64,000 nucleotides of DNA from Adineta vaga (Eukaryota > Rotifera), in contig CP075497.1 of the NCBI GenBank assembly GCA_021613535.1, forward strand, positions 868,001-932,000, written 5' to 3'. Below, piece by piece: positions 11,802 through 22,129 of the stretch. Within the stretch, counting starts at the first letter, position 1; each line of letters opens with the position of its first letter. Made by a program: the position numbers and the translations under genes. The notes beneath the pieces were generated by a model. That model did no database searches. It saw nothing but the letters and a program-made list of their open reading frames with translations, and was not told the origin of the DNA.

Positions 11802-13811
11802 TTATTTATATGTGAATTTTGTTGGTAACTGTAGACGAAAGTTATCGAACTGTACATAGTTCCAAGATGTTCCAATGGCAATCGATCCTCGAGAAGTAGA
11901 TACATTCAGCGAACAGCGACCGATTAAATTACCATTAATATATGCTTCCGAATGGTCAGACAAGACATTCAAAGTTATAGTATACCAAGTACCAGACGTA
12001 AGGGATAGACTACCCTTACTAACGGGATTAAGAATAGCCGTGTTATTTGTCAGTTGCCATGTTCCGTTGTTTGTCGTGCTAATACTAAATACAATACCAG
12101 GACTTCCAATTCCACCAGACTCGCAACTTCCTCGTGTAACGCCAACAGCGACAAATGCAGTTCCAATGCTCTCAATCATTACATCTGCACTAACGTTGAA
12201 AGGTTGCTGCCAATTGGGATCACCAATAATGGAATATGGATATGGTGTCTCGGCACACCAGCTTATAGGTATTTCCGTGACCATCTGTCTCATAACTTTA
12301 CCTCGACTACTAGATGTATCGACGATCTCCCATGATCCCGATTGATCAGAAAAGTACGCAGCTTCACTGCTTATTGAATATTGATCAAAGTTATCCTCGT
12401 ATGGCACTGGAAATGGCTTGGAAGGTGGTGATGCTTTGTGCGCGCCTTTTGTGCCATTGATTGTTGATAATGTGTAAAATACTTCGACCGGTAATCGAAG
12501 AGTAAATGACCCATTTTTTAGTGCAATGGTTCCATTGTAGATGAACGCTTGATTAACATCGATTGTACTGAGGTTACTGAAAAATACAAACAGTTGGGTT
12601 ATATGAACAAAGGAGCTGTCGAGTTGAAAGGTTGCTGTTTGATCACTTGTTTCATAGCCTATTGAACCAGAAAATCGACATTGTGAGTTGTCTCGTATCA
12701 TCGTTTCAATGATAATCGTTAGCTGCTGACCAGTGGAATCAGTTAGTGCTACGTAACTTCCACCATTATCCAATAAACCAACACCCGCTCCATGTTGTAG
12801 AAAAAACCATCCTGGTTTGGTGAACTGTGTCCAATGAGCAGCTGCCCAAATGACTTGTCCAACCTGATAAAATCCTGACCATGGCTCAACAGCACGTAGC
12901 ATACCAGCACCAGGATATGCTAGATTGTCATAAAATGAATTAATTAAATCCCAAGCAATTGTTGCAGTTAAATTAGCACGAACGTAATTTTGGTTGAGTT
13001 CTCTCGCCCAACATCTAGCGCCAGTATCCCAACTAACCGCCATATCTTCACTTGACCATTGAGTTTTATTCAGAGCGGCACAGTTTGCCGCTATTCCCGC
13101 AGCAGGATAGTGTGCACCGATGATATCAATGGCAGCTGTCCATTCTGCATCATTAGATAAATCGTTACAAACATTCCAATCTGTCCCATCATGAGCGACA
13201 ATTTTAATTTTTAGTCCGGCTGTAATAATAGCAGCTCTAAGTGCTAGTGTGTAAGCTTTGTTCCATGATCGTTCATTCCAGATTCCAATATAATCAATAT
13301 CAAGGTTATAATATTTCTTGGCGCCCAATATCCATTTCATTGTGTATTCAACTGTGCTATTAGTCCATGGAAGTCTAGTTCCTTCTCCTAACCAATTAGG
13401 AAATCCCCAACTTAGAGCATAGAGAGTGATGTTTGGATTACGTTTTTTCGCTTCTACCATCGTCTTCCATTCATAGCCACGTTGATAGTTTTCATCGTCA
13501 GCCGAATGCATATGCGATGGCTCTGTTCCCTCGGTCGATTGTACATCACCACCGATTTCAACTTTGAGCATGTGTAACGAAGCACCAAAACCAGGTAAGA
13601 AGAAATAGTCCATTATTTGATTGTACCAACCATTATCATAATCTGCAAGCAAACGTGTAACGCATCCGCCACCACTCAATCCACCGATTCCATCAAACCG
13701 TCGACTTACGCCTTGTGCCTTACTAACTGCATATGTAAAATCCACAGCAGATGTCGAGAAAAATGTGAGGAGAGCACTGATGAAAAGAATAATGTTTATT
13801 CGTATCATCAA
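11802..13811 (-). CDS. GALC: Galactocerebrosidase-like glycosidase (GH59)
   Basis: Single exon, 669 aa, close to animal galactocerebrosidases. Lysosomal GALC removes galactose from galactosylceramide and psychosine. Residues 1-22 form a signal peptide. The TIM-barrel part carries family signatures: RRFDGIGGLSGGG (37-49), the GASLHMLKVEIGGD block (76-89), EPSHMH, WNERSW with Glu180 as likely acid/base, and WSSED with Glu255 as likely nucleophile. The C-terminal third looks like the lectin-like beta-sandwich of the family. The catalytic glutamates and substrate-site blocks are all present, so I expect an active enzyme. Oddity: no intron in 2 kb although neighbours are split by tiny introns, which hints at a retrocopy or intron loss. 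The closest alternative would be a bacterial-type GH59, but the motifs read as animal GALC. Confidence 0.9.
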   Translation of the reverse strand: MMIRINIILFISALLTFFSTSAVDFTYAVSKAQGVSRRFDGIGGLSGGGCVTRLLADYDNGWYNQIMDYFFLPGFGASLHMLKVEIGGDVQSTEGTEPSHMHSADDENYQRGYEWKTMVEAKKRNPNITLYALSWGFPNWLGEGTRLPWTNSTVEYTMKWILGAKKYYNLDIDYIGIWNERSWNKAYTLALRAAIITAGLKIKIVAHDGTDWNVCNDLSNDAEWTAAIDIIGAHYPAAGIAANCAALNKTQWSSEDMAVSWDTGARCWARELNQNYVRANLTATIAWDLINSFYDNLAYPGAGMLRAVEPWSGFYQVGQVIWAAAHWTQFTKPGWFFLQHGAGVGLLDNGGSYVALTDSTGQQLTIIIETMIRDNSQCRFSGSIGYETSDQTATFQLDSSFVHITQLFVFFSNLSTIDVNQAFIYNGTIALKNGSFTLRLPVEVFYTLSTINGTKGAHKASPPSKPFPVPYEDNFDQYSISSEAAYFSDQSGSWEIVDTSSSRGKVMRQMVTEIPISWCAETPYPYSIIGDPNWQQPFNVSADVMIESIGTAFVAVGVTRGSCESGGIGSPGIVFSISTTNNGTWQLTNNTAILNPVSKGSLSLTSGTWYTITLNVLSDHSEAYINGNLIGRCSLNVSTSRGSIAIGTSWNYVQFDNFRLQLPTKFTYK

Positions 13812-14754
13812 AAAGCTCGATGTTTGTGAAAATTTACGAAATATCTGGAATCAAATGAAATTTTATATGAATATGATAAAATGGTTTGCTAGCAGTTTAA
13901 TGATAATATTCTATCAACTGACTTTACTTAGGCGTAAAAGATTCTCTATCTAACGACATGATCATCACTAAGACAAAGGCTTACCGCACTTTCTACAAAA
14001 TATCTAATTATCAATTCTGAATGAAGTAGAATTTTATTATTTAAATGCATTTTTATGTTCACACTAGCAGCAATAAGCTATGTTGTCTGACAAATTTTCT
14101 ATTGCATTCTAAACATATTAGGAAGAACTTAAGTCAAAAACAAATTGTTGATCACAAGATGCTGACGCGGGAGACACCGTATCTGAGCAGGGAATGCGGT
14201 ATTTTCTCATCGCATCTCCAGCATCCTCAATTTTTTAGATATGTAACAATGCTGAGAAAATACTAGTACTTTATAGTTTTGGAACTCATAATTTGGCTTA
14301 TAGAAAATCTAACTGTACCATCGAATAGATTTTATTGAGTTATGCCTGGAATGACTGTTGGAACAGTGGAAACATGCTCTTGATATTGTTCGCGCATCGA
14401 AAATCCTTTTCCGGTAGTATAAAGAATACTGTTAGTAAAGACGAAATTAAAACACCTAATGTGACAGAGGTCTTCAGATAATAGTGTCCTCGTCAAATGT
14501 GAGTACCTGACTGTAATGGTAATATATTTGTAGAAGGGAGAACAGAAATAAAAACTTTATCTTAAAATTTGCACTACCACTTTATATGTGAATCTCAAAA
14601 GAGAAAAAAAAGAAATACACATCATTTTATACCCAAAGATATATTTCGACTCACAAGAGTATATTTACTTTTATCTTGATAAAAGAGAACCTAATAAATT
14701 TCAACTCTGTATTATAGAACTCGAGTTTTTCTCTTTTTGTTACTAGATTTAGCA
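13812..14754. other. Intergenic; small hairpin near 14157-14230
   Basis: Upstream of the GALC-like gene. No gene seen. At 14158-14230 GATGCTG and CAGCATC bracket a GC-richer core, forming an imperfect hairpin of about 70 bp. Confidence 0.3.
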
Positions 14755-14790
14755 TCTTGAGGGTGAGGGTGTGAGAATGAGTAAAAGCAT
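14755..14790. repeat. Telomere-like half element, copy 4
   Basis: CTTGAGGGTGAGGGTGTGAG arm only; the opposing C-rich arm is not seen. Confidence 0.55.
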
Positions 14791-15264
14791 ACCATCATCG
14801 CATTTTAATCCTGGCTAAAGGAAATATCAGAAGGCTTTAGAGTTTTGTAAATTATCCAAATGATCCGAAGACCATAGATGAATCTACGTAATCTACATAG
14901 TTCGACAGGCAGTGGTTTATACAGCGATGGGGACACGGAACTTTGTAGCCTCTCGGAGATTATCTCTGCCCCCACCTCGGAATTCAGAAAAATCATGCTT
15001 TTTGCGCCTAAAACTCTGCGTTTGCCCTCCCGGTCTATGGTCAGCCACTTATGATCATTCGTTTCCAGATTCCGCTCCAGATACTTCGATCACTTACACT
15101 TCAAATTCACGACAAACAACGCCATTTATTTTCTCATCTTTTATCATTTCCATTTCGAAAAAAAAGAAAGTGTGCAGTGCAAACGATTTCTTTGGTGTCT
15201 CCGATGACTTTCAAATGTAAATCTATTTCGCAAAAGTTGCAATAAAATTCGTAGAGAAAACTAA

Positions 15265-16459
15265 ATCAGAACCAGGCTCGCCAAATGAAAATTTTAGAAA
15301 TCAGGAATTTTTGAAAAAAAATCAAGAGTTTATCAGGAGAAGTTTTCTTAGAAATCAGGAGAAAAACCAGAAGTTTTTCTTTAGAAGTTCAAGAACGTTT
15401 ACATGATTTTTACTGTGCAAGTTACACTCATCTAAAAACTTGCTTAAGTGTTTCTAGTAGAATCTATGTTCTTCACTGTTACTGAACTTTTTATTCACCC
15501 AGTTTGCAAAAACTTGAACTTATATTCGAGCTCCACGAATCCAACTATTCGTCAGTGAATCCTTACCAAAAATAATTAGTTTTTCGTAGAAGCAAAGATG
15601 TTTTTTCTATCCAAAACAATAGGACCTATTCTTTTCAAACTATTGTCAAATCCAGATTTCCTATCTTCTGTTACCTTTTAGTCAAGTATTAGATTAAATG
15701 GCCTCTCTTGTTTTTACTCATCTTCCGGTCAATCAGTGAAATGCGACCACTAAACAAGTAAATAATTTGTTCTTGCAGAAATCCTTTTCTATCAGAATCA
15801 GAATAATATTTAACTTTTGCCTTAGTGTATGCCTATACCTTTACAGACGTGTCAACTCCTTCATTACAAACTAACTATAAAAGAATTTCATATAACTAAA
15901 GGAAACTGAAAGAAATACTCATTTCACAAAATTTATTTCTATATTTATTCTATGAATAATTATTAGCAAATGAGTATTAACTTCTCGATTGATATAGAAC
16001 AAAAAATGAAGCAGAAAGTATGTAATTAAGTAATTACTATTAAATTGGTGACTTTTTTCAATGAGACTATATTTCTCTGAAGATCGAATTTCTCTGAGTA
16101 TATTCAATTTAGTGAACACATAAACATAAAACTGTAGATGTCAAATCGGTGTTCATATAGTTTGGAATTCTACTCCAGCTAAAATATGTGTCATCTTGTT
16201 TCTGATTGTTGTCAAAAAAAAGATCATGTATCTAAAAACTGATTTAGAAAAAGCATTCGACACAGAAATAGTTAATAAAAATCTATTGAATTCTGATTAT
16301 TTTCTCATTTTCTCCACCAAATTTGTATAAACGAGAAGGTGTCTGTCAATCTCGACAAAGGGAAAGCAAAAATCAGGAGAAATCAGGATAAAATGATGGA
16401 AATCAGCTCCTGATTTCAGGAGATTTTCAATCAGGAGGTTTGGCAGCCCAGATCAGAAC
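15265..16459. mobile_element. hAT-like non-autonomous DNA transposon with 8-bp TSD
   Basis: Element 15273-16451 (1179 bp) is flanked by the identical 8-mer ATCAGAAC at 15265-15272 and 16452-16459. Ends are imperfect inverted repeats: CAGGCTCGCCAAA on the left and CTGGGCTGCCAAA on the right (reverse complement). Both subterminal regions are crowded with ATCAGGA-type motifs (15300-15372 and 16365-16437), as expected for hAT transposase binding sites. No transposase frame is seen inside, so movement would depend on an autonomous partner. The 8-bp duplication and CAG-type ends are the basis for hAT; family assignment is inference. Confidence 0.7.
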
Positions 16460-17572
16460 TGAATCAGTCAATCTTTAAACAAATGTCTCACAGATCTCTC
16501 TAGTTAGATTAACAGATGTATCTTCTACATTATCGTGCATTTCGATTATAACGTGTACAAGGATCTAAGAGTACCCCCCGTATAGTAGGACTTCAAGATT
16601 CTGTGTATATTGAAAGCCGTGACCTTTGACCTGTGACAAACATACATACATACATACAAACGAGTTTCGATTTTTTCGTCACTCTTTTTTCAAAACAATA
16701 CCCCCCTTTCAGTCGAGAGTATAGATAACGACTTCTTCAAATGATTTGATAAATAAATGCTGTAAAACATAAAACTGGTGTTTATAAGATTGTTGCAAGT
16801 GCGTAACAATCAGTCAATATACAGCGCATATTTTTCATTAAGATGTTAGAGTTTCCTTTCTCTCATCGTTGGTCATTCACTGTAGCAGTAATATATAATA
16901 TTCGATAGGAGCGAGAAATTTTTCTCGTACATACTTCGGTTTTTCATGTGTGTTTTCGAATATAAGGATTTATCAATATAGACAATGACCGTCTAGAGAA
17001 TGTAGAAAAATAGTACTCATCTTCGCTATTAACATTGTTGCAAAGAAGTTTATACAGCTACGAAATTTTGGCAAATGAAAGAAAATACTTTCACGTACAT
17101 TCAGAGCTAAGATGTTAGGGTGGGTGAGCATGAGATCTGCTCTTTGAAATCTTTTATCTGCTAGAAGCTATGGCTAAATGACTGTGGTAACGCACTCAGC
17201 ATACTTGGTAACACGCTCAGTATGGTTTTTAAAACCATCAGGTATTGCAAATTTACGCATCAATTCGTCTTTTAAATAACTTCTGAGCAATTCTGACGGC
17301 GGTTATAGGTATAGATAAGTATGTGGGAGCGAGTCTAGATAACGACCTGTGGATGGGTATGAGGATGTAGACGAGGGTGCTGGTGTAATGCTATGAATCT
17401 CGCATGATGTATCTTAACATCACCGATTAGGGTGCGACGGCACCGAGGCAGTCCTCGCGAACTATGAGACCGAATTATAATCAATTTAAGTCTACGGTAT
17501 TGGTTGATACGTATTGCCTTTTATACATAACTGTGCACCGAACGTGATACTTTACTTGACTTTTTTGTCTAG
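16460..17572. other. Repeat-like noncoding DNA
   Basis: No gene recognised. It holds a short CATA tandem run near 16641-16658, two CCCCCC tracts 130 bp apart (16575, 16703) and weak telomere-like runs at 17118-17130 and 17355-17390. The character is that of transposon debris. Confidence 0.3.
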
Positions 17573-18029
17573 GACAATCACCGTCGAATAACGAGATCTG
17601 ATCTTCCCCTCAAAATATTGTTTCTCGGTGATAGTGGCGTAAACAAGGTATGATGAATTTTTTGAAGAGAAAATTCTTGTTCGAATCTTTTTCTATAGAC
17701 AGCCATTTTATTTCGCTTTGCCGATGACTCATTCAACTCCTCGTTTATTGCCACAATTGGTATTGACTTTAGAATAAAAACCATCCAAGTGGATGGACGT
17801 GATATTAAGCTACAAATATGGTAAGTAGACGTCTGTCTATATCTGTTTGATGGGTGTGGAGATGTGTGGAGATGTAAATATTTTCCTTCATTATCCGCAC
17901 GCACATCCACCCACCCACTCCTATATGATCATACTATCCGCCATGGACGAGTATATCATTAGAATCATTCTATTCTTTCTTCCTCGTTCAGGGATACTGC
18001 CGTCCAAGAACGTTTCCACACCATCACTA
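17573..18029 (+). pseudogene. Rab-family GTPase fragment (Rab8/10-like), decayed
   Basis: Exons 17573-17647, 17699-17820 and 17992-18029 join in frame across GT...AG introns of 51 and 171 bp. They read [40 protein letters not shown], then [34 protein letters not shown]. This is the P-loop, switch I/effector and switch II part of a Rab8/10/13-type GTPase that would act in vesicle traffic. Two key glycines are changed: the P-loop reads GDSGVNKT instead of G-x4-GK[ST], and WDTAGQE reads WDTAVQE. No start codon precedes, and the NKxD and SAK motifs and prenylated tail are missing downstream; only a vague trace remains after 18132. Both the second intron and the 3' end carry telomere-like elements. 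Confidence 0.75.
17851..17920. repeat. Telomere-like element inside Rab intron, copy 5
   Basis: TGGGTGTGGAGATGTGTGGA arm, AT-rich centre, then CACATCCACCCACCCACTC. It makes up much of the 171-bp intron. Confidence 0.6.
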
Positions 18030-18031
18030 GT

Positions 18032-18107
18032 AAGGGTGTGGGTGTGGGTGTGGGTGGGTGACGTTGTCTATTCATTATATGCCAACAATCTCACCCACAC
18101 CCTCAAG
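18032..18107. repeat. Palindromic telomere-like element, copy 6
   Basis: Four TGTGGG-type units, a 35-bp AT-rich centre, then TCACCCACACCCTCAAG. It begins within the putative donor (A|GTAAGG) of the Rab fragment. Confidence 0.8.
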
Positions 18108-18715
18108 ATCCAAAATCGCTTCTTTTTTTAGATCTTCTTGTTGTATTCGAGCAAACTATACATTGTCCCTTAGTATTTTGCATTGACACTATTGGCGGTA
18201 TCAATAATCGAAAATGATGACCGTATAGGAAGAAAAAGTATTTATGAAGAGAATACAGTTAAGTATACAAAAGAATGAGAATGAGCATAAAACATTACTG
18301 ACACATAACCATAGTTCTCTCATAAACCAGAAGATACCACAAAAGACACTCACAAAATGAACTACAAGTTGATACAGTATCATCACGTATACATACGTGA
18401 CCTGTCCCGAAGCGGTTAACTTTCATGATAGAATTATGTGACCTCCATACATAAAAGACAAAGAATATCTATTACTAACATTTCTTTCTTGTTGTCTCCA
18501 GGTAGGCGGCCGGAAAGTGTTAATTCCCCACCATGGACTTCGTCCTGACAAACGCGCATGATGGAAATTGTATATAAATGCAGATTTCATCAAATAGAAA
18601 GATTTTATTAATGCATGTTAATTAAGATTATCAAAGCGTATGACAACATGAAATAAAAATATAAAGATGTTTAATTATTTTAACGTCAGTTGATATACAT
18701 GAGAAAGAAATGTGA
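18108..18715. other. Intergenic, no gene seen
   Basis: Downstream flank of the PARP-like gene. It may contain the vanished remainder of the Rab fragment (18132-18180) but nothing readable. Confidence 0.35.
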
Positions 18716-19517
18716 TTATTCGTAATCAACTTCTTTGATTAGTATTCCATAAATTCGAATATCTTCAGGTTCTGGAACAACCCAGATGTTCTCTGCAGGA
18801 GTAATGACTACACGAGCTGGATTAACAGCTACTTGAAGCATGCATTTAAACTTCTTTTGTCCTTTTTTGGTCGCCAAAGAAACCGCACCAACATAATTCT
18901 GTTCTGAAAAAGTAGGATCAGGGTTACAATAAACACCTTCTCCGTACACATGAACTCTTGCTTTACGAAATCCATTTTCATAAATACTCGCTATAGCATC
19001 AACAGGAGCGTACTCTGCAACAATATCATCGTGGGATTTAGAAAAATCTGCAGCTGAAGCTCGTCCGGTTCCATGATAAGCTTTAAACCAATTTCCTGGA
19101 TGTCTCGATGGATGCAACCATTGATCATTTTGATATTTACCCAATACTTTCAGTCCATATCTTGTCCATCCACACGATTGAATGTATTCTCTTTCTCGTT
19201 GAGGTGGTCCAACTAAATATGTTACTTGCTTCAAAAATATTTTATTTCCACGTTCATCAAATTGTGATATATCAAAGGATGGTCGAAATAACACGGGATG
19301 GATTTTGGCACTTTGAAATTGTTTGAATTGATCTCTTAACTTTGCTGAGGCATTCGTCACGTAATTGACTACGTCATTTGGTAAATCGTTCACAGTATAA
19401 ACAGCGCCAAACGATCCTATGGAAAATAGTTGACATTAATTTCGTTTTTATCATTATTATGTATTTTAGATAATTGTTCGATTATATACTCAGTGTCGGT
19501 AGTTGGACATTATCCAT
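18716..19517 (-). CDS. Small PARP-like ADP-ribosyltransferase-fold protein
   Basis: Two exons: 19517-19490 (28 bp, ATG then DNVQLPTL) and 19416-18716, joined over a 73-bp GT...AG intron in frame, 242 aa. The short first exon supplies the only plausible ATG; without it the frame would have to start at a GTG. The C-terminal half shows the pattern of small PARP-like proteins: WFKAYHGTG, an alpha-helix, IYENGF, YGEGVYCNPDP, KKFKCMLQVAVNPARV, and IWVVPEPEDIRIYGILIK. YHGT and the GxGVY strand match the NAD-binding fold; whether transferase activity is kept cannot be told. Similar proteins are frequent in bdelloids and some fungi as far as I recall. No signal peptide or TM, so cytosolic or nuclear. 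Confidence 0.65.
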
Positions 19518-20184
19518 TTTTCTCAAATACTCGATCCGTAGACACAGTGGGATAAAAGTGTTCTGAGTTAGACTCCAAGTCGCCAACGGATCTGTCTAGA
19601 ATGGGCTAACTTCTGCAAAAAAAACTATTGTGTATACCAAATTAAATATGAACTTTTAAATCATTTATCATGTAGCTTTTCTTGCTGATTTTAGATACTA
19701 TCGAAATTTCGTAAGTAACGCAGCCCATTGCTGCTGATCCCCAATTGAAAGGATGTGACCATAACGTTCCACCACCTTAAGATAAGATAAAGATTCTCTT
19801 ACTTCATGAATCGAATCAATTTTCTATCTCTTCAAAGGCGTTTTCTTCTTAATCAACTTCATCATCATAGGCTTCTAAAGTTAACGCCTAGTCATTCGTC
19901 GGTCTCCCTATTGTCGGTCACTCATGACTAGCCGCTTCAATCGACACCGCCACTATATACTGATTACCTTCTATTCACTCTCAAAGTAAATAAATAATTT
20001 CCTTGCATTCTATTTTCATCAGCTGATCAGTTTGTGTTATTAAGATTCTAGGAAACAAAGTATAAAGAGAAATTACTATTCAAAGACTCGCTACAGATAC
20101 AACAATTCGAGTAACCTTCGATCAACCTCTATAAAAAATATTGTTGTCAAAAAATGATCGTTTGTCTAAAAAAACAGAACATAA
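19518..20184. other. Intergenic, no gene seen
   Basis: Upstream of the PARP-like gene. Nothing recognisable. Confidence 0.35.
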
Positions 20185-20465
20185 ATTAAAAAATGCGGAA
20201 ACTTCGGATTTTATCCGAAATTTATGTGTACTGCAAAAAGTGTATGTGATAAAAGACATAAGGAAGTCACAGAAGATTATCAGTATTTCTGTGATAACTC
20301 AGGAATGGCTCGCCCAATTAGACTCATCTTCGGATTCGAGCGAGATATCGATGCGACAATGCTCTCCAGAAAACATTATCACATTTAGATGAGCCTTTCG
20401 GGAATTATCATGTAAATGAACGGATGGATGAATACACTGATCGATTCCACTAGAGCGCTTAATTT
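20185..20465 (-). repeat. Dispersed repeat, inverted copy of 37284-37555
   Basis: The reverse complement of 37284-37555 matches here over about 270 bp, including a 17-bp perfect hairpin TTCGGATTTTATCCGAA and blocks such as ACTCATCTTCG and GCCTTTCGGGA. An 83-codon open frame at 20141-20392 lies almost wholly within this repeat and is therefore not annotated as a gene. Confidence 0.75.
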
Positions 20466-21301
20466 TCCTGATTATTAGAAGAAGTCAGACGTTTCATATC
20501 GCTTGTAAATAACATATTGTTAATACTTTGATAATGACCAATTGAAGCCTACCATATAAAAAACTGAATGATATATAAGTTGCATAAAAAGTACTCAAAA
20601 AATTGCTAAATCAATTTTTTCATATATTGAATTTTGAGACCATTGATAACGACTAAAGGGCGAATTATCAAATAGGCTGAAAATTGTGGAACTTATTACT
20701 ACAGTTGACCCCTATAATAGCTGAAAGTTTCAGACTAAACAGTCTCTGCTTTCTGAGTTTCCTCGAAACCAAACGGGTCTCAATTGTCCTATAATATCAA
20801 ACAAATATTAGTATTTGAGGTTCACCATTTTTCGGACAAATTTCAAGATCCTTAATTTTTTATTGCATTGGCGTGTAGTACTAGGATAGTAGTCTTTCCA
20901 AAAAAAGTTTGAACAAAATCGCTCGAGCTGATCGGGAGAAATCATATTCACAAGATGGATCCCTTTGCGCCTATATTGAGACTAGAGTTAGAAATGGAGA
21001 TAATACTTTTTCACAACGTATCTTTTATTAAGTAGCATGGTTGTGTTCTCCATGTTCAGATCTATCACTGGTAAAAATTTCAGATCTCTATCACGTTGTC
21101 GTAAAAAGATATTGTAAAAATAGTGCCACCCAAAAAATATCAAAAGTTGATAAAAAGGCATTTTGGGACTTTTCAGACAAAGTATCATATCTCAGCCAAA
21201 ATTGAAGGTTTAGGGCTAAAAATTTGGATTTATGCCTAAAACAATGTCCGGTACTGTTAGCGTCTGTGATGAATCACTCGACGCTAAACTCGAGATTAAG
21301 T
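20466..21301. other. Noncoding, repeat-like
   Basis: No gene seen. The style of 20690-20945 (long noncoding text with GATCGGGAG) suggests an unidentified repeat. Confidence 0.25.
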
Positions 21302-21376
21302 TGGTCCTTCTAGTCTAACTGGCTAGGACATCTGCCCGGATAGCAGAAGGTGTGGGTTCGAGTCCCATGAAGGTCA
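21302..21376 (+). tRNA. tRNA-like gene, anticodon loop reads GGA, atypical
   Basis: Shows an A box (TAGTCTAACTGG), a B box (GGTTCGAGTCC), an anticodon arm TCTGC/GCAGA with a 7-base loop CCGGATA, a T arm and a TTTT terminator directly after. The acceptor stem pairs TGGTCCTTC with GAAGGTCA only if one base bulges. Position 33 of the loop is C instead of the near-universal T, and the GGA anticodon (serine) does not fit the short variable arm. So this is a Pol III unit that is either a tRNA pseudogene or the head of a tRNA-derived SINE. Confidence 0.55.
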
Positions 21377-21710
21377 CCTTTTCTCCATTTTCTTTCTTTC
21401 GTTCTCTTTCGCTGATGACCCTTGCATGGCTCATATATGAAGCTAACATGTACAAGATGAGCTAACTCCCATCTTGAGCTGAGAATATCGATTGAGTAGC
21501 TCTGGCTGTGGTTCTCGTGCAGTAACTCCTAGGGGTAAGTGAATCGAGTTTCGACAAAGGTTACTTGTATATTAATTGTTGAAAAACTAATAATACAATA
21601 CATGTCAATTCATACGTAAGTTACCCTAGTTGAACTAGGAAATGTAAGTTTAAGACTTAACTTATCCTTGAGATTAGAAAAAGAAAGTAAAATTTCTATT
21701 TGAATCAAAA

Positions 21711-22129
21711 TACAGTAGAACCTCTCACAGTGGACACCTCCCTACAGTGGACACTTTGAAGTCCAACAGAGCACTTTTTGTTGGAATTGAACCTCTACAT
21801 AGTGGACACTCCCGTATAGTGGACATTTGAATATAATCGTCTACGATAGAGATTTTTTGAAGAGTCTGTTAGTGCTCATAGGAAAAATTCGGCTATATTT
21901 TGACAACTATTCAGTTATCGAGAGAAATATGAATGCAAGAAGGAGTAACGATACACAGTAGCATCTTATATTGTTCACTAGGAACCCTTAGTTATCTACA
22001 AAACATATTTACTCTGTGTTTGAAAGAACTGTCCTGCAAAATACCTCACCTCTATATAGTGGACACCTCTCTACAGTGGACACTTTTGAATGGTCCCGAG
22101 AGTATCCACTATAGAGAGGTTTTACTGTA
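21711..22129. mobile_element. pogo/Tigger-like MITE with TA target duplication
   Basis: Element 21713-22127 (415 bp) begins CAGTAGAACCTCTCACAGTG and ends with the complement of CAGTAAAACCTCTCTATAGT, flanked by TA on both sides. Internally the motif TAGTGGACAC and variants recur at both ends. CAGT...ACTG ends on a TA duplication are typical of the pogo branch of Tc1/mariner. No transposase frame. The right end reaches into the last exon of the ART-TPR gene on the minus strand. Confidence 0.8.

Noticed and set aside
11875-12345. 156-codon plus-strand frame
   Set aside because: Antisense shadow of the galactocerebrosidase-like gene, whose motifs are unmistakable.
14185-14215. ATGCGGTATTTTCTC resembling pUC-type vector sequence
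   Set aside because: Only 15 bases agree before divergence, and the flanks are unrelated; chance is enough, so no vector contamination is claimed.
14280-14310. GGCTTAT as a possible spliced-leader RNA gene
   Set aside because: The rest of the rotifer spliced leader that I recall does not follow, so no SL gene is called.
20141-20392. 83-codon open frame
   Set aside because: It lies almost wholly in a dispersed noncoding repeat with an inverted copy at 37284-37555, and nothing in it looks like a protein family.
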